Source: Pseudoselenomonas ruminantium (lineage in GTDB: Bacteria; Bacillota; Negativicutes; Selenomonadales; Selenomonadaceae). From it: 45,569 nucleotides of DNA. Position numbers and translations under genes: made by a program. The notes under the pieces were generated by a model, which did not search any database, had not been told where the DNA came from, and saw only the letters and a list, made by a program, of their open reading frames with translations. How positions within the stretch are numbered: position 1 is the stretch's first letter; each line of letters begins with the position of its first letter. The stretch spans positions 1 through 45,569 of the forward strand of contig SVBX01000026.1 in the NCBI GenBank assembly GCA_015058655.1, in the 5' to 3' direction. Shown piece after piece: positions 7,653-14,572 of this stretch.

Positions 7653-9536
7653 ATGGATGAACTTCTTTATGTAATCCCCGCAAATTCCAGCAAGGAAGCG
7701 GTGCTCAAATATGTCGCTGAGCATCCGGAAATCAAGTTCGTTTCCCTGGTTGGTATCGACATGGCTGGAAACGATACCGATGAGAAGATTCCCATGCATA
7801 TCTTTGTGAAAGACATAGATGATTTCTATGCCGGTTCCGCCGTGCAGACTGACGGTTCTTCCGTGGTGCTTACCGGCATTGCCACCCTGAACAACGCCAA
7901 GGTAGATATGCCCATAGATCCTGCGGTGAACTGGTTTGTGGACTATAACTATGAGCATTATGATGAGACCTTGGGCAAGCCTGTAGGCACCCTGCGCATT
8001 CCCGCTTTCCTGGTGCATGAGGGCAAGCGCGTTGACTCCCGTGCTGTGCTGGCAGATACCCTTGAATATGTAAAGAAGAATATGCTCCAACTGCTTCGCG
8101 ATAATCCGAAGATTTCTGGTCTTGATATTGACGGCAGTCAGGTGGAGGACATTTCCTTCACCTCCGCTACAGAGCTGGAGTTCTGGGTGAAGACTCCTCT
8201 GGATGAAGCCTCTATCGAGGAAATGGAAGCATCGCAGGTCATGCAGGAGCAGTATTGGGAACGCACCCACGGCGCCGTCCGCACGGCTCTGGAGGGCTGC
8301 GTGCTTGAACTTGACCGCTATGGCCTGAATGTGGAAATGGGCCACAAGGAAGTAGGCGGTCTCAAGGCTCAGATTGACGAGAGCGGCAAGATTGCACATG
8401 TCTGTGAGCAGATTGAGATTGACTGGCGCTTTGACAACGCTATGCAGGCTGCAGATAATGAAATCCTAGTGCGCATGGTGGTAAAGGAGATTTTCCGCGC
8501 CAATGGCCTGGAGGTCAGCTTCAAGGCCAAGCCAATCATCGGCTTGGCAGGCAATGGCGAGCACACTCACATCGGTATGGCTGCCGTTACCAAGGACGGC
8601 AAGTTCCATAACCTCTTTGCACCAGCGGAGGCCAGGAAAGATTTCATGAGTGCTGTGGGTTATGGTGCACTTATGGGCATGCTGAAGAATTATGAGGTTA
8701 TCAACCCCTTCGTTTCCGCTACCAATGACTCCCTGAACCGTTTGAAGCCGGGCTTCGAGGCACCGGTATGCATCGTTACTTCTCTGGGACACAGCCCGGA
8801 GGTGCCTTCCCGTAACCGTACGATTTTGGCAGGTCTGATCCGCGATCTGGAGAATCCTATGGCTACCCGTTTTGAGCTTCGTGCCTGCAACCCTTATACC
8901 AACACCTATTTGGTGCTGGCTGCTATATACTCTGCTTGCCTGGATGGCATTCAGATGGCAGTGAAGCACACTACTGATGAACTGCTGAAGGAACTTTCCA
9001 AGGACGCAGGGGAAGAGGGCTTCTACTTAGAGAAGGATCGCGCTTACCGCAGTGAGAACGATGTGTTCGAAGACTACACGGAGGAAGAGCGCAACCGTCT
9101 CTTTGGTGCTCCTCCCGCCACGGTTTGGGAGAACATGCAGAACTTTGACAATTTCCCGGAGAAAAAGGCTGTCATTACCGCAGGCGGTGCGCTGCGTGAG
9201 CAGATTATCAGCGCTTTCCGTGCTGGTGCTTTGCTTCGCTGGAAGACGGAGCTGGTGGCTCGTATCATTCCTGAGAACCGTGATCTTGTACGCAAGGCTC
9301 GTGAGATTGAGTCCGACTGGGTGACCGACCAGGATGCTTACAATTGGAACAAGATTTCCATCCTGCGCAACTATCTGGCCAAGGATAGCATTGATGAAAA
9401 ATCTCTTTTCACCTTGCTTATCAACGCTTTGAATGATAAAGACTATGCCACTGCCTCAGGTTTGCAGGTGGAAATGTATGACAAGATGGAAGAGCTGAAA
9501 GCTCTCTATGATAGCTACAGCAAGAATATGCTCTGA
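7653..9536 (+). CDS. glnA: Glutamine synthetase, long (627 aa) variant
   Basis: The enzyme makes glutamine from glutamate, ammonia and ATP in the cytoplasm and is the main entry of nitrogen. Catalytic signatures are recognisable: metal-binding TELEFW (Glu 174 and 176), NVEMGHKEVGG in place of the usual VEAGHHE-type motif, NGEHTHIGM (residues 301-308) for the NGxHxH substrate motif, and PSRNRTILAG...RFELRACNPYTNTYL for the ATP/glutamate region. At 627 residues it is longer than class I enzymes (about 440-470) and shorter than classical class III (about 700). A C-terminal helical extension follows the catalytic fold. The adenylylation tyrosine motif of enterobacterial enzymes is not evident. 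ATG 7653 follows GGGTGG. It is monocistronic, with an operator and an attenuator-like leader upstream and a terminator downstream. Confidence 0.9.
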   Translation: MDELLYVIPANSSKEAVLKYVAEHPEIKFVSLVGIDMAGNDTDEKIPMHIFVKDIDDFYAGSAVQTDGSSVVLTGIATLNNAKVDMPIDPAVNWFVDYNYEHYDETLGKPVGTLRIPAFLVHEGKRVDSRAVLADTLEYVKKNMLQLLRDNPKISGLDIDGSQVEDISFTSATELEFWVKTPLDEASIEEMEASQVMQEQYWERTHGAVRTALEGCVLELDRYGLNVEMGHKEVGGLKAQIDESGKIAHVCEQIEIDWRFDNAMQAADNEILVRMVVKEIFRANGLEVSFKAKPIIGLAGNGEHTHIGMAAVTKDGKFHNLFAPAEARKDFMSAVGYGALMGMLKNYEVINPFVSATNDSLNRLKPGFEAPVCIVTSLGHSPEVPSRNRTILAGLIRDLENPMATRFELRACNPYTNTYLVLAAIYSACLDGIQMAVKHTTDELLKELSKDAGEEGFYLEKDRAYRSENDVFEDYTEEERNRLFGAPPATVWENMQNFDNFPEKKAVITAGGALREQIISAFRAGALLRWKTELVARIIPENRDLVRKAREIESDWVTDQDAYNWNKISILRNYLAKDSIDEKSLFTLLINALNDKDYATASGLQVEMYDKMEELKALYDSYSKNML

Positions 9537-9555
9537 AATGCTGTAATATGATATA

Positions 9556-9589
9556 TGGTCCTACTCTTTTTCAAGGGTGGGGCTTTTTT
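9556..9589 (+). terminator. Terminator after glnA
   Basis: GGTCCTAC pairs with GTGGGGCT through several G-U pairs, then TTTTTT. It starts about 20 bases after the stop. Confidence 0.6.
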
Positions 9590-9616
9590 ATGTGCACTCG
9601 GCATGAGGGCACATAA

Positions 9617-9652
9617 ATAGGACTGAAGCAACTTTTCATGCATCAGTCCTAT
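9617..9652 (-). terminator. Hairpin at the end of the fumarate reductase operon
   Basis: ATAGGACTGA and TCAGTCCTAT form a perfect 10 bp stem with a 16-nt loop. It is 32 bases past the last stop of the minus-strand operon, and on that strand it is followed by TTTATG. It lies between two convergent genes. Confidence 0.6.
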
Positions 9653-9683
9653 CTCGGATGTATGTTGATATGTATGGGGAAGT

Positions 9684-10547
9684 TTAAATAGAAAGCTTTT
9701 CCTTGGCAGAGACATGGCGATTGAAGCCCATGTCTTCCTTGCTCATGCCAAGGGCGAAACCTATCAGTTGCTGCAGGTGCAGGATGGGTACCTGGGCCTG
9801 GCTGTGGACAGCCTCGCGGCCCTCCGGTTCGTACATGTCAAGCTGCATTTGGCAGAGGGGGCAGGGGGTTACCAGCACATTGGCCTCTGCTTTGTCTGCA
9901 CTGTCCACAATCTGGCCCGTCACTGTCAGCACATCGTGCTCGGCAGCCAGCTGGGCGTGGAAGCCGCAGCACTTGCGCTTGGCATCGAATTCCACGCTTT
10001 TGGCCCCCAGGGCTTCGATTAGGCGCTCCAGGGACCGGGGATGCTTGCCATCCTCGTGGTTCATGATTTCCTGGGGCCGGAGGATGTGGCAGCCGTAGTA
10101 GCCGGCTACCTTGAGGTCACTGAGGGGCCTGGTAATCTTGTCCTTCAGGAGCTCGGGGTGCTTGTCCAGTACCCACAGGAAATGGGTTATTTCAGATGTT
10201 CCCTTATATTCGTAAGGATGGCCGCCTTCCTTGAGGATGCCGTTGACCTTTTCCGTCAGCTTCGGGTCGCTGTCCAGACGGTGCTTGGCGGTGCGCAACT
10301 GCAGGGTACAGGTGTTGCAGACCGTCATGATGGGCAGGCCCATATGCTCGGCGATAGAAATATTTCTTGCATTGACTGCTAAAGCGGCAAGGTCATTGAC
10401 GCCCTGGGCGTGGGAGGCGCCGCAGCAGGTCCAGTTCTCGATTTCCACCAGTTCGATGCCCAGCTTCTCGCAGACCTTGGTCATGGAAGTGTAGGCTTCG
10501 GCAGCCGCTCCCTTCAGGACACAGCCGGGGAAAAATGCGTATTTCAT
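9684..10547 (-). CDS. sdhE: CCG-domain subunit of methylmenaquinol:fumarate reductase (SdhE/MfrE type)
   Basis: This 287-residue protein has two cysteine-rich CCG domains of the kind found in heterodisulfide reductase HdrB and in the SdhE subunit of non-classical succinate:quinone oxidoreductases. The first has Cys 9 (FFPGC), TCCG near residue 41 and CNTC near residue 77. The second has GYYGC, KCCGFH and CPLC. In Wolinella and Campylobacter the SdhABE complex uses this subunit for electron transfer from 8-methylmenaquinol at the membrane, in place of a cytochrome b anchor. It has no transmembrane helix or signal peptide. ATG 10547 follows the iron-sulfur gene stop by one base (TAA C ATG), showing tight operon coupling. 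A frdC/sdhC-type membrane anchor is absent from the operon. Confidence 0.85.
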   Translation of the reverse strand: MKYAFFPGCVLKGAAAEAYTSMTKVCEKLGIELVEIENWTCCGASHAQGVNDLAALAVNARNISIAEHMGLPIMTVCNTCTLQLRTAKHRLDSDPKLTEKVNGILKEGGHPYEYKGTSEITHFLWVLDKHPELLKDKITRPLSDLKVAGYYGCHILRPQEIMNHEDGKHPRSLERLIEALGAKSVEFDAKRKCCGFHAQLAAEHDVLTVTGQIVDSADKAEANVLVTPCPLCQMQLDMYEPEGREAVHSQAQVPILHLQQLIGFALGMSKEDMGFNRHVSAKEKLSI

Positions 10548-10548
10548 G

Positions 10549-11496
10549 TTATTCTGCCTCCTTTTCCGCGGCCTTTACAACGGCTTGGATGGTCTTGATA
10601 TCGGGATTCACGGGATGGGATTCCAAGGGATTCATCTTGCCCGTGTTCATGAGGCGCAGGGCCATGGGCAGGCGCATGCCGGCCATGATAAAGCCTTCGG
10701 ACTTGATGTTCAGCTTGGACTCATCCAGCATACCGGACTCGGAAATGTCATCGTAGATGGCCTTGGCATGTTTGCCTCCGACTCCCTGGCTGAGGCCCAT
10801 CTTGAAGGTAGCCTCCTTGAGCTTTTCGATGGCACCGGCAGGGTCAAGGCCCTTGGGGCACTTGGCAGTGCATTCCTGGCAGTTGAAGCAGCGCCAGAGA
10901 CCGGCATCCTGTACGGCCTGCAGGTGAGCCTTGGGGTCACGGTCACGGGAGTCGGCCACCAGACGCTCAGCCTTCACAAAGACGAAGGGATCCAGGAAAT
11001 CCTCCTCGTTCAGGGTGTTCTTGTTGCACTCGGAGACGCAGGAACCGCAGAGGATGCAGCCGGCGTACTTCTTGAATTTGTTGAATTCCTCCGGGCTCTG
11101 CTTGCAGCCGGTCTCGGCGCTGAATTCCGGCTTGGGCTCCATTGCGGGCTTGATTTTCTTAAGCCTGGCATACTTGGGATCCCAATCCACAATCAGGTCG
11201 CGAATGATCCGGAAATTGCCCAGGGGCTCGATGGTGAGGGTGTCCGTTTCATAGCGCTTCAGGAGGTTTTCCACCAAAATCTCGCAGGAGAGCTCTGCAT
11301 TGCCGTTGACCCGTACGGCGCAGGCACCGCAGATGCTGGAGCGGCAGGAGCAGGTGAAGGAGAGGGTGGGGTCCTGCTTTTCCTTTACCACCGTCAGGGC
11401 TTCCAGTACGGTCATGCCCACGGTGACGGGAACCTTGTATTTCTGCACCCACTTCTTTCCTTCCACGAAGCGGTGCACATTCAGAGTTACATCCAT
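10549..11496 (-). CDS. sdhB: Fumarate reductase iron-sulfur subunit
   Basis: This subunit carries electrons between the flavoprotein and the CCG subunit. At the N-terminus a [2Fe-2S] site is seen in CSCRSSICGACAV with a later Cys (ELSC). Two cysteine motifs follow, CILCGSCVSEC and CFNCQECTAKCPKGL. Classical SdhB/FrdB has only three cysteines in the last motif and binds a [3Fe-4S] cluster; here a full CxxCxxCxxxCP is present. At 315 residues it is some 70 longer than classical SdhB, with a C-terminal extension like that of SdhABE-type enzymes. I chose ATG 11496, reading MDVTLNVHRF, because AAGGAAG precedes it. The longer reading from 11541 overlaps the upstream gene. The start is one base after the flavoprotein stop. 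Confidence 0.9.
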   Translation of the reverse strand: MDVTLNVHRFVEGKKWVQKYKVPVTVGMTVLEALTVVKEKQDPTLSFTCSCRSSICGACAVRVNGNAELSCEILVENLLKRYETDTLTIEPLGNFRIIRDLIVDWDPKYARLKKIKPAMEPKPEFSAETGCKQSPEEFNKFKKYAGCILCGSCVSECNKNTLNEEDFLDPFVFVKAERLVADSRDRDPKAHLQAVQDAGLWRCFNCQECTAKCPKGLDPAGAIEKLKEATFKMGLSQGVGGKHAKAIYDDISESGMLDESKLNIKSEGFIMAGMRLPMALRLMNTGKMNPLESHPVNPDIKTIQAVVKAAEKEAE

Positions 11497-11497
11497 T

Positions 11498-13339
11498 TTA
11501 GTACTTCCTTTCCTTCGGCTGATACTTCGTGATGACGACATCTTTGTACTCGGTGCGATAGCCGCTGTCCTGCTTGAAAATCAGGGTGTGCTTGAGGAAA
11601 TTCACATCGTCGCGCTGAGGGTAGTCACGGCGTGAATGGCCGCCGCGGCTTTCCTTGCGGGCGATAGCTCCCTGCACGATGCTGTGGGATACCTGCAGCA
11701 GGTTCCCCAACTCCACATACTGCTCGAAGGCGGTGTTGTAAACATGGGAGGTGTCTCCCACATAGCAATGCTCGTACTCTTTTTCCAGTGCGGAAAGTTC
11801 CTGTGCTGCTTCCAAAAGCTGGTTCTCCTCGCGGAAGACACCCACCTTGTACCACATGGTATTGACCATAGCATCGCGGATTTCGGGCACGGTCTTGCCG
11901 GCAGAACGGTCGCGGGTGGTTACTTCTGTGAACTTGTCCTGCCACTTGGCGCAGTCCTGGGCCATCTTTTTCTGACTGCCCTCGTACTTGTGTTCCTTGG
12001 CATAGGCGGCAGCGCCGTCGCCTGCGGTGTGGCCGAAGACCAGCACCTCGGACAGGGAGTTGGCTCCCAGGCGGTTGGCACCGTGGACGGAAACGCAGCT
12101 GCATTCGCCTGCCACGAAGACGCCGGGGACGCGGGAAGCGCCCGTGTGGAAGTCTGCCATCTCCAGGCCGCCCATGGAGTAGTGGCAGGTGGGGGCGATG
12201 GGCACCATTTCCTTCTTGATATCCACCCCGGCAAAGCGCTGGGCCAGATCTCGCACCTGTCCCAGGCGTTCGTCAATGCGCTCGGGAGGGATGTGGCGGA
12301 AGTCCATGTAGACGCCGGCATGGATGCCTTCTCCCACGCCGCGGCCTTCAATCATCTCGGTGGCAATGGCCCTGGCTACGATATCGCGGGTGGCCAGCTC
12401 CAGCTTCTCTGGGGCGTACTTGCCCATGAAGCGTTCGCCGTCTTTATTGATGAGCAGGGCACCTTCGGCGCGACTGGACTCAGATAGCAGCACGCCGTTG
12501 GCGGAAAGGCCCGTGGGGTGGAACTGAACCATTTCTGGGTCCTTGAAGGGGATGCCGATATTCATGCCGGCCACGATGCCGTCGCCGGTGGAACTGTAGG
12601 GGTTGGAAGTGCGGATCCAGTAAACACGCCCGTAGCCGCCGGTGGCGATGATGATGGTCTTGGCAGCTACCCCCAGGAGGTTGCCGCTGCGCATATCCAT
12701 GGCGATGACTCCGTTCAGTTTGTCTCCGTCCATGCTGATTTCCAGCATCTGGCACTCGGAGATGAAGTCTATATTGTGCTTCAGGCACTGCTCGAAGAGG
12801 GCATGCACCATGGCATGCCCTGCACGGTCTTCGAAGTAGGATGCTCTGGGATGGGAACTGCCGCCCATCTTGCGCTGATGGAAGGCACCGTCTTTCTGGC
12901 GGTTGTAGGGGTAGCCCATGAAGTCCATCTCAAAGATGTTTTCACCGGCTCGCTGGGCGAAATACTCAACTGCATCCTGGTCGCAGAGGTAATCGCCGCC
13001 CTTGATGGTGTCAAACATATGGGATTCCACGCTGTCTGCAGGGTCGGTGACGCCGGTGACGCCATTCATGCCGCCCTGAGCCATGGTGGAAGCGGAGCGG
13101 GTGGGCACCAGTTTGGTCATGACGGCTACTTTCAGATCCTTGTTTTCCGCTGCTGCCAGAGCTGCGCGCATGCCGGCGCCGCCACTGCCGATGATGAGCA
13201 CATCATAGGTCACATCACCCGTCTTTACTGAATTGGGAATATTCTGCCCGTTCCAGGTGAAATAAGTCCCTGCAGCCAAAGCTACGCCCGCAGCTGTCGC
13301 ACCCTTGATAAAGGTACGGCGTGAGATAGTAGTTGACAT
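11498..13339 (-). CDS. sdhA: Tat-exported fumarate reductase/succinate dehydrogenase flavoprotein (MfrA type)
   Basis: This is the FAD subunit that interconverts fumarate and succinate. The N-terminus carries a twin-arginine signal, SRRTFIKG, followed by the hydrophobic ATAAGVALAAGTYF, so the mature enzyme should face the periplasm, as in Wolinella 8-methylmenaquinol:fumarate reductase. The FAD site GSGGAGMRAA (residues 51-60), the substrate region FHPTG, the active-site stretch RAEGALLINKDGERFM and HGANRLGANSL are present. The residue that carries covalent FAD in classical enzymes (RSHT) is Ala here (TRSAST, Ala 83). ATG 13339 follows AGGAGG by 9 bases. A longer reading from 13375 would place the Tat motif further from the start. 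At 613 residues it heads the operon sdhA-sdhB-sdhE. The direction in vivo (fumarate reduction) is inferred from the anaerobic setting. Confidence 0.9.
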   Translation of the reverse strand: MSTTISRRTFIKGATAAGVALAAGTYFTWNGQNIPNSVKTGDVTYDVLIIGSGGAGMRAALAAAENKDLKVAVMTKLVPTRSASTMAQGGMNGVTGVTDPADSVESHMFDTIKGGDYLCDQDAVEYFAQRAGENIFEMDFMGYPYNRQKDGAFHQRKMGGSSHPRASYFEDRAGHAMVHALFEQCLKHNIDFISECQMLEISMDGDKLNGVIAMDMRSGNLLGVAAKTIIIATGGYGRVYWIRTSNPYSSTGDGIVAGMNIGIPFKDPEMVQFHPTGLSANGVLLSESSRAEGALLINKDGERFMGKYAPEKLELATRDIVARAIATEMIEGRGVGEGIHAGVYMDFRHIPPERIDERLGQVRDLAQRFAGVDIKKEMVPIAPTCHYSMGGLEMADFHTGASRVPGVFVAGECSCVSVHGANRLGANSLSEVLVFGHTAGDGAAAYAKEHKYEGSQKKMAQDCAKWQDKFTEVTTRDRSAGKTVPEIRDAMVNTMWYKVGVFREENQLLEAAQELSALEKEYEHCYVGDTSHVYNTAFEQYVELGNLLQVSHSIVQGAIARKESRGGHSRRDYPQRDDVNFLKHTLIFKQDSGYRTEYKDVVITKYQPKERKY

Positions 13340-13407
13340 AGTCAAAGCCCTCCTGTTGCGAAAAAAATCATGCAACTATAAATTACAATACGAAATAAAT
13401 CAGCTTT

Positions 13408-13437
13408 ATTGTAGCATTCATTTCTGACTATGGTAAA
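13408..13437 (-). promoter_or_regulatory. Candidate promoter of the sdhABE operon
   Basis: Read on the minus strand, TTTACC (13437-13432) and TACAAT (13413-13408) are separated by 18 bp, about 70 bases upstream of the sdhA start. Confidence 0.45.
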
Positions 13438-13470
13438 ATACATCTTGCTTATACAGGGTATTTGATTTTT

Positions 13471-13495
13471 CAATAGGTATGAGGAAGGTCTATTG
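13471..13495. promoter_or_regulatory. Inverted repeat, candidate LysR-type regulator site
   Basis: CAATAG-N13-CTATTG is a perfect inverted repeat that contains the ATAG...CTAT and T-N-A pattern of LysR-type boxes. It is centred about 45 bases upstream of the proposed sdhA -35 and lies between the LysR-type gene and the operon. Confidence 0.5.
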
Positions 13496-13509
13496 CATTT
13501 TTCAAAAGA

Positions 13510-13540
13510 TAAAAGAGCCAGCAAAGAGCTGACTCTTACG
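13510..13540 (-). terminator. Terminator after the LysR-type gene
   Basis: On the minus strand AGAGTCAGC pairs with GCTGGCTCT (one G-U) around TCTTT, then TTTT. It starts 12 bases after the regulator stop and separates it from sdhABE. Confidence 0.75.
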
Positions 13541-13548
13541 AACTTTGT

Positions 13549-14448
13549 TCAGCGTATAAACTGCAGGAAAACTTGGGCGGCTTTGGACAGATGCTGGTTT
13601 GCTCCGTAGGCCGCTACAAGTTGCCTGGTATCTGCGGCTTCCTTCAAGGAAAAAAAGAAGGGGGATTCTCTTCTGGCGCCGAGCCTGATGAGCATATCCG
13701 TGATGAGGGTAGCTCCCATGCCCCTGGAGCAGAGTTCTGCGGCACTCAGGATGCTGTCTCCTTCGAAGACAACTCTGGGGTTGACTTTGGCAGTCTTGCA
13801 GAGATTGTCATAAATAGTTCTCATGCACCTGCTTTGTTTCAGGATGATGAAGGGCTCGTCTTGGAAGGCTTTGAAGGAAATGACTGGATATGGCAGGGGT
13901 TGCACCCCATGGTACTTGCCAACCATGTGGTGGTGGCGGGGCACTGCCACAAACACTCGTTCCTCCATAAGAGGCACAGTATGGAAAGCTTCTGGCAGAG
14001 GATTGTAGAGCAGGGCAAAGTCCACATGGCCCTGAAGCACATGCTCTTGAAGCCTGGCTGTAGAACCTTCTACTACGGAAAGGTTGATGTTTGGGTAGCG
14101 CTGGTGGAAGGCAACCATGGCATCTGCCAGTATGCAGACTGAACGAGTGCGGGAACTGCCGATGCGCACCTGGCCTGAGCGCAACTCTGATAGGTCATCT
14201 ACCCGGCTTAAGAGGTTCTTGCGCAGGTCCTTCATCTGCTTTGCCGCTTCGATGTAGATGCGGCCAGCCTCCGTCAGCTGCAAGGGACTCTTGCTGCGGT
14301 CAAAGATTTGCATGCCTAGTTCCACTTCGATTTTTTTGATGCATTGGGAAAGTGAAGGCTGGGATATGAATAAATGTTTGGCTGCTTGGGAGAAGGTTCC
14401 GTCTTTGGCTACTTGCAGCACACTGCGCCATTCATGTTCATCTATCAT
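13549..14448 (-). CDS. LysR-type transcriptional regulator
   Basis: This 299-residue protein has the family architecture: an N-terminal winged helix-turn-helix (GTFSQAAKHLFISQPSLSQ, then the wing LGMQIFDRSKSPLQLTEAG), a linker helix, and a two-lobed effector-binding domain from about residue 90 (VRIGSSRTRSVCILADA). It starts at ATG 14448 after AAAGGAAG. It lies directly upstream of the sdhABE operon on the same strand but has its own terminator. An inverted repeat with LysR-box character sits between them, so it is a plausible regulator of fumarate respiration. The effector is unknown. The next gene upstream, the helicase, is divergent. Confidence 0.9.
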   Translation of the reverse strand: MIDEHEWRSVLQVAKDGTFSQAAKHLFISQPSLSQCIKKIEVELGMQIFDRSKSPLQLTEAGRIYIEAAKQMKDLRKNLLSRVDDLSELRSGQVRIGSSRTRSVCILADAMVAFHQRYPNINLSVVEGSTARLQEHVLQGHVDFALLYNPLPEAFHTVPLMEERVFVAVPRHHHMVGKYHGVQPLPYPVISFKAFQDEPFIILKQSRCMRTIYDNLCKTAKVNPRVVFEGDSILSAAELCSRGMGATLITDMLIRLGARRESPFFFSLKEAADTRQLVAAYGANQHLSKAAQVFLQFIR

Positions 14449-14533
14449 AAGAATCTTCCTTTGTTAGGGATTTCAGAAAATTGACTTCTCTAAAATAAAT
14501 TTTCTACATTCAGGGGGATTTTCCTTTATGGCA

Positions 14534-14539
14534 TATAAT
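14534..14539 (+). promoter_or_regulatory. Candidate -10 for the helicase gene
   Basis: A perfect TATAAT lies 34 bases before the GTG start. No good -35 is visible 16-18 bp upstream, where the sequence is CAGGGGGA. Confidence 0.4.
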
Positions 14540-14572
14540 ACTATATTTAGAACTTGTTAAGGAGGCAACAGC

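Noticed and set aside
10546..11532. 328-residue plus-strand frame opposite sdhB
   Set aside because: It mirrors the codon bias of sdhB; the minus-strand protein has clear iron-sulfur motifs.
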